DNA from: Liolophura sinensis
Taxonomy: Eukaryota; Mollusca; Polyplacophora; Chitonida; Chitonidae
Length of the DNA stretch: 64,000 nt
Assembly (NCBI RefSeq): GCF_032854445.1
Contig: NC_088298.1
Span: 20,299,295-20,363,294, forward strand
Direction: 5' to 3'
The notes under the pieces were generated by a model that was not told the DNA's origin, searched no databases, and was given only the letters and a program-made list of their open reading frames with translations. Made by a program: the position numbers and the translations under genes. Of the stretch, positions 47,301-60,700 are shown piece by piece; positions within the stretch are counted from its first letter, which is position 1; each line of letters opens with the position of its first letter.

Positions 47301-48324
47301 ACCAAGACATGAGCGAAAGCAAATCTGCAGATATCTGACACCAGTCGACCCTTAACATGAAAGCTATGCTGGGAAGAAATAAAACAGGACTCAAATCTGC
47401 GCTGATTCCATGTACGTGTGGGCTTCATTCAGTAGACTGCACGTGAATGTGGGCAAATCTATTGCCCCTTTTAACTATCCCTGTGGTGTATGCATTTAGA
47501 AAAACCCGAATGGAGGAGTCATAACAGAAAGGTATAAAATTTAGGGTGTGTTTCTTTACATGTGTGCGGCAAAATGAATAACGCGCGACATCAAGGAACA
47601 TAAATCTATAAATGGTGAATTTACACTGAACTTACAAGTCGACTGTGTGGGGCTACAAAGCCACTTTTGACTTATCAGAACCTTGAAATAAGATCTTAGA
47701 GCTTATTTTTGAGCCCCTTAAATTAAAATTTTGACCACTTCATTAACATTAAATTAAGACAGATGTGGCAGAGTTCAGCTTCCATTATACCAAAAACTAA
47801 ACATTGTGACAACGTTTTAAATTTTGACACAAGACTTAAGTGTAATCTGCCGCAAGTTTCACAAAACTTCCAGAGCTCAGTAAATAGCTGAAGTCAGCAG
47901 TTCTTCTATAAAGTCCAACATGAACTGTTTCTGGACAAAACTGTGTGTCGAAGCCGTCAAAAGTATGATACCCGTATATGTATTATGTTGTTTAAACAAA
48001 AGAAGTTTCCTGAAACAAGGCTCTCACCTATTATGCTATTTTGTTTCTTTTTTTAGTTGCCATAACATATATCTCATAGCTATGACAATTTAGTCATCTT
48101 GAAAACCGCACAGTTAGCTGCATATATGGAAGACCAGAAAGTGCATATACCGCATGCTGCATACACTCCTCTGCCACGTGCGGAATCTTAGCTTTAAACT
48201 GATTGTAAGGCCTGTATGAATTATTGCACTGATCACAGTTGTCTTAGAAACTGCGTTTGTTTAGTTTATTTTAAACATCTGAAACACTTCGTTAGCAGTC
48301 TGTCATGAATACCACTTAAGGTGA
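47301..48324. other. Intergenic, nothing recognised
   Basis: AT-rich; no exon, RNA gene or repeat recognised between the two SINE fragments. Confidence 0.45.
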
Positions 48325-48400
48325 CTGAATGAATGAATGATTATGGCTTGTGTCGTATTGGCAACATTTCGGCACTATCATGGCGGCCACTAAATGTGAG
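48325..48400 (-). mobile_element. SINE fragment related to 47210-47300
   Basis: GAATGAATGAATGATTATGG followed by CATTTCGGCACTATCATGGC. Confidence 0.5.
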
Positions 48401-50350
48401 ACAGTGCAAAGGTTTTGTTACATTAAGCTTTTCTTTGAAAGTGATGAAATAGTGCTAATATTTAAATAAGTAATGAGGTGTTTTTTCTGCTACCCCTTCT
48501 GATATTTTGATTATCTGTCAAAGAAATTGGACAAAACACAGGTGGGCATACAATATTTGTTGAGATGCAGTGAATAAAAATAATGAAAAGAACAGAAAAG
48601 TTTAAATTTTGCATCGGCCAGCCATTATATTTCTTCCTCACATTGTGCATAGACTTAAAACTGAATTGTGAACACTAGTGTATATGTACCTGACGAGGAT
48701 ACGTATTCTTTTCGGTAGAAAAAAAAATTCTGATTATTTATAACTTCATGAATTATGTTGAACATTTTTGATTGAATTTATTCTTTCTTTTTGACAAATG
48801 TAACCTGAACGAAATATGTTGAAGATAAATACTTACCATGGTTCACCTGGACAATATCTTACAGACTATTTAAATGTGGAAGGTTCCTGTCCTAGAAACA
48901 CTGCAATACCTTATACATACCGATAGATTTAGTTTGTATGTTTTTAATTTATATTATTTTGTAAAAATGAGATTGGTGATTCAACATTATGGATTTATGT
49001 GTACAGAAGAGATTTTCAAGGTACAGGCACAGAAATATATATACATCATGGTTTTAATAACAATTTTGTTTTCAGGATGTGTAAATATTCATTTATGTTC
49101 TTTTTTTTTTCTCTCAATTTTCAGTGAAAACCATAATTTTCATTGAAAACATAAGTTCAAGAATGGACAAGATTTGCTTTTCACCTATATTAAGCAATAT
49201 GGCCATCACGCTTTAAATGTGTGTGGCCTGGTAAGTTTTGGCTTTGACACATTTATTTTTCTCAGGATCCAGGAAAAGTTTTTGGCCATAGATATTTGTA
49301 ATATGATATTCAAGTCGTTCTTTTGCACAGCTAAGCCTAATCGGGAATATTTTTGCTGGAGAAAGAAAACTGGCAGATCGGCAACAACAGACACAAATGT
49401 TGTACCTTTCATGATGATAAAAGTGATATAAATGTTGTACCTTTCATTTGTTTTACCTGCTCTAAATTACAACATTGTTGACTGATGCTTGTGTGCAGTG
49501 TGTTGTACATGTTTGTGACTGTACTGTTTATAGGGAAATGAGAAAATATACATCATACAAGAACACTTTTGAGTATGTTCCTTCTTCTGTTCAGAAACAC
49601 AACAGACATATGACAAGTGACAGCTAGTACGTTATCATTGTTAGGGGTAACACTTGATGAATATACCACAGATCCCAGTGCTGAAAACTGGTTGAGACCA
49701 TCCCAGGTTTCGACCTCGGAGTCCAAATCTCGAGCAACCCAGAAAATGCTACCCCTTATAATAATTCTGTTACAGTACTTAAAATCCACTCTCTAAGATC
49801 ACCTACCAGTCTCAGAAATTTGACTGCCATAGGACTCGTAAGTCCTCTCCCTGGCAAGATCGTCTGAAGTTTTCTTCTCTCCGCAGCTGATAGACACCTG
49901 GCCAGTCAGGATGCAAGCTTGAATCCAGCTCTGGCTGCTCTCGACTTTGGAGTTTAAGTTGGGAGGTTTGTCAAGTCTATACCAGGAGAGCCGCACCGGT
50001 ATTATTCAACTTTCCTCCACTGACGGCATTCATGGGGTTTAGAACATAGGCATGTTCATGTAAAATTGGCCAAAAAAAGTGACTGTGCATTGAAATTCGC
50101 ATTTTTAATCAACAACAGCACATTCCACATTAAGGGCGATAATGCCCTAATTTTGTACTTTATATACTTTTTTAATTCTTTGGGGGTTTGTGTCCAACGT
50201 AATTGTGGGAACTTGCCTTGCAATTACTGACCGGGAACATCCATTTTGATTGACAACTGCTCTATATGTATGCGAATGTCTGCTGCGACGCATAGATTTG
50301 GAAACATTTCTTAACATGTTGTGTGTTCATAGGAATCGGTTTTAGCAGCC
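48401..50350. other. Intergenic, no supported gene
   Basis: Several frames of 60-90 residues lack family features. The GC-richer stretch at about 49650-50040 has TCTCCGCAGC and ACCTACCAGTC, which look like splice sites but do not join into a coherent protein; it may be an old repeat. Confidence 0.4.
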
Positions 50351-50351
50351 C

Positions 50352-50480
50352 ACACCGTACGTGGGAAGGTCTGCCAGCAACCTGCGGTTGCCCAGCTTCC
50401 TCCCACGATAATGATGCCCATTGTCGTATAAGTGAAGTCTTTTTGAGTGTGGCGTAAAACACCAATCAAAAAAATAAATT
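50352..50480 (+). mobile_element. SINE-A 3' half
   Basis: ACCGTACGTGGGAAGGTCTG, CCTCCCACGATAATGATGCC, GTGTGGCGTAAAACACCAAT. Confidence 0.88.
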
Positions 50481-50747
50481 TAGCAGCCCACAAATAGATT
50501 ACATCGTTAAAACTTAATTTTCGGCTGCCGGTAAACACGAATGTGTTGGCCATTGCGTTGAATACCATGCACAGGGCATTGTGTCTCAGTACTGCTTGGC
50601 ACGACAATACATCGTTTGATCAGTTGAGCCAGTGCTGCTAGTCTGAGAGAAAAACCAGAACAACGACAGGTAAACAGCAGGTAAATGGTCACATGTAACC
50701 TGTGAAATATAGCCTCATGTCAATTTACCCCAATCAGGGTTTTCCAG

Positions 50748-50945
50748 ATTTATTTATTTATTTGATTGGTGTTTTACACCACACTGAAGAATATTTCACT
50801 TATACGACGGAGGCCAGCATTATCATGGGAGGAAACCAGACCAAGCAGGGGTGAAACCCACAACCATCCACAGGTTCCACATTCCCAAGTACAGCGGAGA
50901 GGAAGCCAAAATCAGCTGGACTTGAACTCACAGCCCTCCTACCTT
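50748..50945 (-). mobile_element. SINE-A, part of head lost
   Basis: TTATTTATTTATTTGATTGG through the body to GCTGGACTTGAACTCACAGC. Faces the plus-strand copy at 50352. Confidence 0.88.
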
Positions 50946-53030
50946 TGCACACAATACTTAGAGTCTACTTACGTTTGTCTGGAATTTTCGAACACAGGGT
51001 CGCCTTGAGTTAAAAGGACAAATCCTCCGACGTTTCTATCCAGAGCAAGGGGATTCTAATTGATTTTCCATTGCAATAAGTGATATGTTAGAAAAGTCAA
51101 GTAATGACCCTTAAAATAACAGCACAACTTCAATTAAATTTGCCCTGGTTGATTGTTTGCCCCAAATCTGCAATACATATCCTCCGTAAGTGTGGCACCT
51201 GTCCACACCCGTTGGCAGAGAAGTGAAGCGAGACAGCTGTGTGCAGTGTAGTGAATATTTATTTTATAACCAATTCCCTTGTCCGCCATACATGTAGGTA
51301 ACTTAACTACAGCATAGTAAAAGGTACAACAGACAGTGAGCTGTACACAGGACAAGCGATGAACACAGGCTAATTAATCATATTCACAGTCAAAACGCAT
51401 TAGCAGTTTTAAATCTGCGCCAAAAAAACTGGAAATCTGACAGACAAAATAAAAATTCTAGTCACAAAAGATGGCACAAAAGAAACGCTTGTCACCTGCT
51501 GACAAATCGGGATAAAATCCACCGCGTTTCTCGAGACAAGGAAAGTTTCACTCACCGTGTACTATTATTCACAAAGGCAGACTACAAAATTCTCCTGAAT
51601 GCAACTCATCTCTATGGCAACTATGACACATTAAAGTCATTTTCAAATTTCATCTGGAATAACACCGATCAGCTGGTGATGCCAGGTCCTAAATTCTGCA
51701 GTGCATTAGGGGATAGAAGTAGGGTCAGATGGCAAACTGTGAACAATTGATGACACGTGACAGATGGGACCGACGTCTTCTGATGTGGGTTGCAGGACCC
51801 AAACAGAAAACTCAGCCCACTAGAATTCACACTGGGCGTTAACTGGGTGTCTCTCAACACTCCTTTTGGTTTCTCACACAGATGTAAAAGATGAACTTCA
51901 AAGAGATACAAGGTTATAAAAAAAAAAAACATTACAAGTACGTTATGTTTTTCGAATAATATTGTCTAAATTGTATCTATTTCCCTTATCATATACATGT
52001 GTAAAGAAATCGTTTCGGATTAATTAAGGGCTACTATCTGTGATAACAATTTCTCTGGACAAATAACAGACGAGTTAAACGCCAAGACCATTCCTGAATG
52101 ATTTCAACTGTGCGAAATGCGACCCAGACTCGTATATGCATGATGCTAAAATTCAAACAAGATTAGACATAGGATCGCCAGTGTCCCCTTTTTTATACCA
52201 CGTAATTACAAGTACATGTACACCCAAGATCTGGCCACATCGTAACACGCTCGGCGATATGCTGTCCTCACATCCTCATTCTCATTACCCAAAAGTATTA
52301 CAGTGGATTGTAGTGTTTGCAATACAAAGCAAAAGTATATGTCTCCTCGTCTTACAAATGGATTGGTCCGCAGTCCTGTGACCTGTAATGATCCTAACAA
52401 AAATATATATATAAAAAAAAAAAAAAACAGAAAACCAACAAAATGGAGAATAATAATAATAATAAAAAAAGCCAAAACAAAGCTAACCTACCCTTTTTTT
52501 TGGACCAATTTGCTTTAAAACACCTTAAAAAAGCAACTATATTTCACGCCATGTCAAAAAATGACTGGTCTGTACACTGTCTGACGACAATTTTCCATAC
52601 TCTGAAGGTGTTCAAGCTTTTTAGAAAAGCAAAACAAAATGTCATCAAACAGAGAGAAAAAAAAAACAACATCTTCACACTCATGTAGACAAGAGGACAT
52701 CTCCTCCAAACCACCACATGTAACAATCTGTCTGTGATATTTACACATATACGGGCTAAAGGGACCTACTTATCATCAAAGACATTAGATAATGCAAGAT
52801 ATATATATGGATATACATGTAAACTAGCATATAAGTAATTCTCACTGCTATATGTATATACAACTTTTCCCAAATCCGGCCTGTTTCTTTTTTTCTCATC
52901 AGCAAAACTCGCACAAACATGCCTTAAATAACTTTCTCTCCGTAGTAAATTCATTACATACCTCTCATTACAAGCTGGTATTTGTATTAAGATCCTAGCA
53001 CTTCCACTGCAACGACAATTCTTCTTCAAA
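50946..53030 (-). other. Downstream of NBR1, possible 3' UTR or intergenic
   Basis: No SINE recognised from about 50950 to 57150 and no supported gene. (AAT)n and poly-A stretches at 52380-52470. Reverse-strand polyadenylation-like hexamers occur (for example TTTATT near 51250), but none is decisive. Confidence 0.35.
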
Positions 53031-53039
53031 GCACATCAA

Positions 53040-53285
53040 CTAATAGGACAATGACAGCACACACAGCACACATTCATGGCAACAACAGCAATATTGTTGT
53101 ATGAATAGCTCATTCATGGCAAGAGCAATATTGCTGTATGAATAGCACACATTCATGGCAACAGCAATATTGTTGTATGAATTGCTCACAATCATGGCAA
53201 CAGCAATATTGTTGTATGAATAGCTCACATTCATGGCAACAACAGCAATGCTGAGTGTATAGCACACATCCATGGCAACAACAAC
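53040..53285. repeat. About 42-bp minisatellite
   Basis: Around five units of CATTCATGGCAACAACAGCA + ATATTGTTGTATGAATAGC, imperfect. Confidence 0.88.
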
Positions 53286-53814
53286 TTTCAATAAGTAGCA
53301 CATACAACAATTTAAACTTCTAAGATTAACATATATCAATTAAAGCACACAATATCATTCCCAAGCAACCAACTACAGACAACTTCATCTCTACAGAAAC
53401 AGGCAGAGTTCTTACTTGTCTACCTTACAGTATCCATGGCAACAACTGCAACTTTTAACACAATCATCCTTACCCATGGAATGTCCTGGTCTTATGCAGT
53501 TTTATTTGCATATGTAAAGTGGCAATTATTTACCTATTTCCTCAACACTGGCTAACCTGGAGTTACTCAGAGTTTTATAACTTGGCCGCACTTCCCTTTA
53601 AGACTGGCTATTCACTTAAAAGTAAAAGTCAAACATGGAAACCAGCACTAGGCATCGCACTCAGATTTCACAGCTTTAAGCACTTATCCTCAACAATATT
53701 CACCACAAAACCTCCAACGACAAGAGAAAAAAAATGGTCAAGCAGGTTATACAACTGCAAAATAATACATAATGCAAAGTGATATAGTTCAATAAGAAAA
53801 GTTCGAAAATAACC

Positions 53815-54140
53815 CCTAGTAACTTTAAACAGGCTTTTCGTACAATCATATAATCCCTAGTAACTTTAAGCAGGCTTTTCACACAATCATATAGTTCCTA
53901 GTAACTTTAAACAGGCTTTTTGCACAGTCATATAATCCCTAGTAACTTTAAGCAGGCTTTTCACACAATCATATAGTTCCTAGTAACTTTAAACAGGCTT
54001 TTTGCACAGTCATATAATCCCTAGTAACTTTAAACAGGCTTTTCACACAATCATATAGTTCCTAATAACTTTAAACAGGCTTTTTGCACAGTCATATAAT
54101 CCCTAGTAACTTTAAACAGGCTTTCCGCACAATCATATAT
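53815..54140. repeat. About 41-bp minisatellite, 8 copies
   Basis: Units CCTAGTAACTTTAAACAGGC + TTTTCACACAATCATATA, with an 82-bp higher-order pattern alternating ATAGTT and ATAATCC. It begins about 290 bp downstream of the NBR1 stop in transcript sense. Confidence 0.94.
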
Positions 54141-54318
54141 GGCACAAACCGAATATTTCTACAGCCAGGTAAATATAATGGGTTTCCTGGTGAAAAATCT
54201 AGAGTAATCTTAATACAAGTGCATCTTAACTTTAGGGCGCGTGTGTGGCGAAGTTAGCCCCAAAAAATTTTATGTTATTTTACCTTTTTCTCACAACTCA
54301 CAAAACAATTCTGCACTT

Positions 54319-54324
54319 TATTTC
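54319..54324 (-). terminator. Candidate NBR1 polyadenylation signal
   Basis: On the minus strand AATAAA about 100 nt after the stop at 54427. Close to the stop, so a short 3' UTR is possible. Not confirmed; other hexamers lie further downstream. Confidence 0.3.
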
Positions 54325-54426
54325 TACTATTGAATCATGTGCATGTATTATCACTCATTATGTAGAACATACTGACATGTGATTGTGGTTTCTTTTGTGT
54401 CGGTACGCTTGGTGAAGTGAAAAACG

Positions 54427-54741
54427 CTAATGGCGATTCTCCGCCCAATCATTATCGATTCCAGACAGAAGCTCCTGTACAGCTTTCTCCACATCATTCT
54501 CGTATTTGTCCAACAGCATGGTGTTTAGTTCACGATTACAGAAACCCATTTCCATCAGCTGTTGCATTGGGGTGGTCACCTTGGAACGAGGTTGTTCTGT
54601 CTGAGAGGGAGGGGTCCATTGGCTCTGTGGTGGTGTGAAGTCATCAGTAGGAGGAGTCCATGTGCTCTTTGGGGGAACGTAGTCATTAGCAGGTGGCTTC
54701 CAATTAGATTTGGGTGGCACATAAGCTGCCTGTCCCTCCCC
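54427..54741 (-). CDS. NBR1: NBR1-like last exon (UBA domain, stop)
   Basis: Acceptor CTTGCAG, 104 codons plus stop. Starts GEGQAAYVPPKSNWKPPAND, followed by two more 14-residue repeats with the pattern PPxSxWxPP, then the UBA domain: MQQLMEMGFCNRELN, YENDVEKAVQELL, ending NDWAENRH. Human NBR1 ends similarly (LFEMGFCDRQLN and NNDWYSQRY). Confidence 0.95.
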   Translation of the reverse strand, partial: GEGQAAYVPPKSNWKPPANDYVPPKSTWTPPTDDFTPPQSQWTPPSQTEQPRSKVTTPMQQLMEMGFCNRELNTMLLDKYENDVEKAVQELLSGIDNDWAENRH

Positions 54742-57700
54742 CTGCAAGAAAAGCATCAATACACACCCAGTTTAGCTCAGGGACAGAAAAGTCAGGCCAC
54801 AAGCTGACTACAACCAGCCCAGCAGTGTGTCAACAGCCTGTCAGTGGTTTGCCTGTAGTGCGCAAGAGAAACTGTCCAACCACCACCAGAAATTTGAATG
54901 AAATTGCAGAAGATTTTCCAGTTCTTCATAATACAGTTTCTGTTTGGAAACATTGCTGTTTGTTACTTTAAAACTTATCTGATTCATTTCAATTGAGAAA
55001 ATTTTTTACTTCAGATCTTTTCTTTAATCATCACTCTGTACTTAATTATACAGATTTTCTTCTAAATATTCTTTTTCCCAAAAAAAAGCACATTTCTAGT
55101 TTGCTAGTGTTAATTCTGTATTATCTGAAAGACACAATAGTAGACACCCACATGTACATATAGCGCCCTCTAGGATGTCACTTCAAGAACCTAATTATAT
55201 AAGCATAGAAAAAGCTTCCTCACAAAAGACTGATTCAAACTTACATGCTTTGCCTGCCAAGTGAGGAAGACCTCTTTAGCTGTACTGTAGGCATGAGTGG
55301 CAGCACGTGTTGCCGCGGTAACAGCTGTACTCATCAGCTGATTGGCAAACTCTCCAGCCCTGAAATGAGCATATTAAAAGTTCTGACATTTAATCTGTTC
55401 CTTCAAAACTTCACCACCACTGAAAATTGCATGTTCTCTGCCTTGCATACTAAATGAATTTAGAATCAGAGGAACTTCCCTTTCCCATGCACCTGCCACA
55501 GCCATAACCCCAAATCATATGTTAACGCTTCACCAACATCGTAAGATTCTTTACACAGTGTCCTGAGGATCAACTCCATCGCCTTTACTTCTTTTTAACG
55601 AGTTTGTTTGCGAAAATTGTGGATAGCATGTCACTTGCTCTGGAAATCGCCGTGGATTACCGTCCCGGCATGCTAAAGAGTCCCAACATGGTGTTAATGT
55701 GGAAGGAAAATATCATTGTGCTCATGTAACTTTCGTGTATCCTTCGACTTTTGCTAAACCGAGTGCTAAACCACATGCGACAGACAGGTAACCAATTCCT
55801 GGAAATCCATGTGGTAAGATCGCTCATGATTTCAATCGTTCTGGCACACTTCCATGGTAGAAACGTGATCTCCATTCATATTATTTGAACTTGGCTCAAA
55901 GTACCCACCAAAGGCATTGGAATCAGCCTTCAAGAGATGAAGGCCACTTCTGTCCTTCTACTAGAGCCCGGCACATGGACTTCCAGTACCCCTTACATTT
56001 TACGCCATGAAGTGAATCCAAGGAAAAACCATCTGGGGACAGGACTTTCGTCCAGGTACGCTACAATACATATCATATCACCCTTACTAATGGGTGGAGA
56101 GCAGTCCTCTGTCAGAATGCAACTTCCTGGATCTGACTGTCACAATTGTCTCAAGAGCATATGGCGAAGTGCAACCTACTGACGGCGGAGTGCGACCTAT
56201 TGATGTTAGCAATACTATACCATCTGTGTTGCATTGTCACATCTTCATCCACAGCTCCTGTTAAGCAGTCAACAAATACCTAGATCTCTACTTGATACGC
56301 GAAGTAGCTCCCTCAGCAGTCAAGGGCAATCGAGAGGCCATCGAGAGGCCATCGGTAGGGGTTTGGAGAGGAATCGAACATACATACTGGTTCTGTCCAA
56401 AATCTTTCTCAAATGTTTCATCTTATCACATTTATTGTGGGAACTTGCATCTTCCCCACGCTCCTGGCCAATAAGTTGATCTTCAATATGCCGTTAACAA
56501 TTCCGAATGCCTCAAGCGGTACATAAAGCTTTTACCCATTAAGTTTCTGACATACTGCAAACTTAGGCCTGATGCTCACCCACATTGACTTCATTTTACT
56601 TGTACAACACAGTGCATTCTCCTTGTGACGTTTTCGGCAATGTGAAGCGCGTTTTTAACATTCCATATCTGCGAAATAATGACCCGAACAGAAGGTTTAT
56701 GGGGTTTTCATTGCTTTGGTCTGATTTTAAGTGTTCCACCTTTCCTGTCCCAATCTACTTCGTCAGCTTCTGCTGGCCACGTTCCTAATTTGAGGTTCTT
56801 TGCAATTATCAGTGGAGGTCAGGGTTTTATTGCACAAGAAATTTTAGAAATTTATAATTAGTTTCCATATTTCTAAGCTCATCTCCATGACATCATTTTC
56901 CACATCCACCTCCCCTCCACTTAATTAAATGCATTACAAGGCATTCTGGGATGTATACTTACTTGATGCATAAAAGGGGAAGGGGAAGACCTATGGCAAG
57001 TTGTTTCTAAATTCCTAATTTAGTATAGAATGCGAAGTTAACTATCAGTGGAGGTTTGTTAGTTCAGAAATATGGAAATTAATTAATGAATTATTACCAA
57101 ATTTCTTAAAATTTGCCAGCGGTCAGGCTTAGGATCAACATTGCACCATGTCATTTTGATTTATTTATTTATTTATTTGATTGGTGTTTTACGCCGTACT
57201 CAAGTATATTTCAATTATATGACGGCGGTCACCATTATGGTGGGTGGAAACCCGGCCGAGCCTGGGGGAAACCGACGACCATCCGCAGGTTGCTGAAGAC
57301 CTTCCCACATATGGGCGGACAGGAAGCCAGATGTCATGTTGAGAATGTTCTTCTATAACACTGATACAAGGTATCAGCTGGACTTTCTGGGTAAAGCAGA
57401 GTTTCTAGAGGAGAATATTGAACCAATGTCGTAACATTGACACCAAATTCCCAGTAATACCCCCCAAGAGCATCAAGCAACTTAAGGGCTTGATCAACTG
57501 GATGGATGTTGGATACAGTTTCCTGTATGTATATCTCTACATCTCTACAGGAAAATATACCTTCATTGTTGGCATAAGGCCACTGAGGGTGTCAAATCGC
57601 ATTCACCACTGTAGAATTACTTAACGCCTACATGCAGCTACAACCTTTATCTAAAGCTACACATACTTGGCCTGCTGTTGACCTTTGACATCCTTGGTGC

Positions 57701-60700
57701 TAGGTGTCGAGGCAGCTCCGTTTTCAGAGGCTGAACCTTCAGTTTCTGTTGGTGTGGCTGCACCTTCGGTTGAAGTTGCCCCGGCTTCTGTAGACCCAGA
57801 ATCCTCTGCTTTCACTGGTTCTTCACTTTCTGCCGCAACGCCCACATCGCTTGTCGCCGTGGCCTCAGTTTGGGAAGACTGGCTACTCATATCCACCACT
57901 TCCTGAACGGCAACCTCTGTGACGGCCGCTGAGGCCTCGCCTGCCTGGGTTGCTATGGTTATCTGTTCCTCTTTTGCTGTCTGGTCACCAGATGTTGCCG
58001 TGGACACTGGTGAGAGAGTCGGGGTGTCTACACTGGACGACACAGTTAGTATCTCGTCCACTGATTTATCAGAGTTCAAATCTACAATAAAACAGATGTC
58101 AGACATCAGAGAAGTTGCCACATATCCTGAATTTATTTGACTGGTTCTAACTTCTTGGAAAACAGAAGATCAGTCTTTAATTTGAATACAGCTATATAAA
58201 CGTGCTCAGCAAAACACTATTAACATATGTAAATACACTGTAAATATAAACTTAAATTTCAAAATGGTATCTGAAAAATATATCACATTTGACTCTGAAA
58301 TATATGTGAAGACACAATTTGTACTGTACAATTATTACTATAACTCACATTCTGCGTTTTCCAAAAGCCTTAATACAAGAAGAAAAAAATTATAAGGCCT
58401 TCAATGCAAGGGGATCAATGTATTTTTATGCACAACAATCTCTGTGGAACACATATTATATGTATAATGTAACTGCTGAGCATGTTTACTTTATTTATTT
58501 ATTTGACTGGTGTTTTGCGCCGTACTCAAAAATATTTCACTCATATGATGCCCAACAGCATCATGGTGGGAGGAATCCTACGACCCTCGGCAAAATGGTC
58601 ACAAAACAAGCTTTTCATCAAATTTTCAACTCAACACGGCTTTGCCACATAAGCCTCTGGAAGATAGAAGCTCTGCACTTCTCTCTGTCACTGGACGTAA
58701 CTTTTTACGAGCTATGCCCTATGAAAATGCTTGTTTTGTAGATGCTGATCGTAACTATCACGTCATTAACAAATGTTCGTAAGGTAGTCATGACCAGGTG
58801 TGTTAAGACTGTGGAAGAAGTACCTGAGTTCACCTTGCATAAAGCCCTCATTATGTTGTGCACTGTGATTTCACCTGTGGTTGTACGTGGGAAGTTCAGC
58901 CAGCAACCTGTGGATGGTTGTGAGTTTCCCCGGGGCTATGTCCGGTTTCCTCTCTCCAAAATGCTGACCACCTTAGTACTATCAAGTGAAATATTCTTGA
59001 GTGTGGCATAGAAAACCAATCGAATAAATATAAAAATCTTACTGTTGTACGGACATAACTGTATGGAGACAAACTATCCTCAGTGCTGATTGCCATGGCA
59101 GTCTTCACACTAAGAGTGCCTTGTGTAAGCAATCCCAGTTTCAGCCCCACAGCAATGACGTACCTGTGGATTCAGCAATGACGTACCTGTGGATTCAGCA
59201 ATGTTGGAATTCTGATCACAGGTGAAATTCTGTTCGGCGAGCTGAGAGCGGGTGAGGGGTTTGTCAGGTAAGAAACAATCAGGCAGGGGAACGATAAAGA
59301 AGTCTCCGTCACTGCTGATGGACTCCTCGTCGTCAGTGGAGCTGCTCAGAGACTCCAGCTCAAAATCATGATCTGTAACAGAAAACATAGCTCAAAATTA
59401 TGGTCTGTTACAAAAAACATAGCCCAAAAATACGTAACAAAAAAAAAAAAAAAAACACGGGTGAAAATTATCTGTACCACAAAAAAAATATATAAACAAA
59501 TTAAAACGACCCAGCTTATGTATATGTAACAAAAACATGGTTTCAACAGGCTAAATTGGGTAGAACTTCGCTTCCAAAAGACCCCTGAAAAACTCAACAG
59601 AACAACCCGATAGTTCTATGGGCATTAAAACAGTAGATGACCAAAATGTACATTGCAGGGGCAAACAGGTGTCTTAAAACATTATTTTTGGTGCTAAAAC
59701 TTACATTTTTCTTCTAGAATATCATCCCACCTTCCTAACAAACCTAAAAGCATGTTTCTAAAATCAAAACTAGCTCTCAGCTGGACCCGGGCCACTAAGC
59801 TGGACCCGGGCCAACTCAGCTGGACCCGGCCCACTCAGCTGGACCTGGGCCACTCAGCTGGACCCTGGCCACTCAGCAACTTGGTCATGGATGAAATTTT
59901 AGGTACTTTACAGTGAACATGGAGTCTAGCACTATATTTACATAGAAAAAAAGGACATATAACACAGCTATCACAGAAAAACAGAAGATTCAATGGCTGA
60001 CTTTATGGTCACTTTAATGTACTCACGGCAACATTTCTTTATATATTCCATTGAATTTTTACACCATGCCCAAGAATATTTCACTTATATGGCAGAAGCC
60101 AACATTATGATGTGAAGAAACTGGGCAGAGACCGAGGGAAACAAACAACCATTCGTAGGTTGCTGTCAGACCTTCCCACATATGACCAGCACCGTGATAA
60201 CACAAACATGTATCTCTCACCAGGTCGAAGGCCCAGAGACGCCATCCTCTCCTGGACGTAGTCCAGCATCTCTGTGGAGGTGGTTTCCTCATCGTCCAAT
60301 CCCAGATCAGCTACCATTTCCACACTGCTGCTGTTGGACAGCACTCTGTCCCGAGGACCGCCAGCCACAGGCGACTTGGGAGGGGTCAGAACTGGACAGA
60401 GAGGTATATATACAGTACCCTAATTCCTCAACCTTTCAGTAACTTTCAGTGCGAACTATGCACATTTTAAAGTTGATTTTGGAGACTACATTGGTTGGTT
60501 TGGTCAATTTCAGGGCATTACAAACAGTATAATTTTATCTGTCTACAGAGAATAATGCGTTCAGAATATGCTAGAATAAACACCTTGCAAACATGTGAAA
60601 AGGTTGAAGGATAATACGATAAACAATAACTCACACAACATAAACTTAAAGGTATTTTGCTTAGAGTAAACTAACCATTCAATGAAAAAGTTTCTTTTTT

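Noticed and set aside
49553-49996. Minus-strand frames with plausible splice-like borders
   Set aside because: No consistent exon chain and no recognised domain; more likely an old repeat.
55657-55875. 72-residue minus-strand frame in an NBR1 intron
   Set aside because: No recognised family and no flanking support; at most a decayed element.
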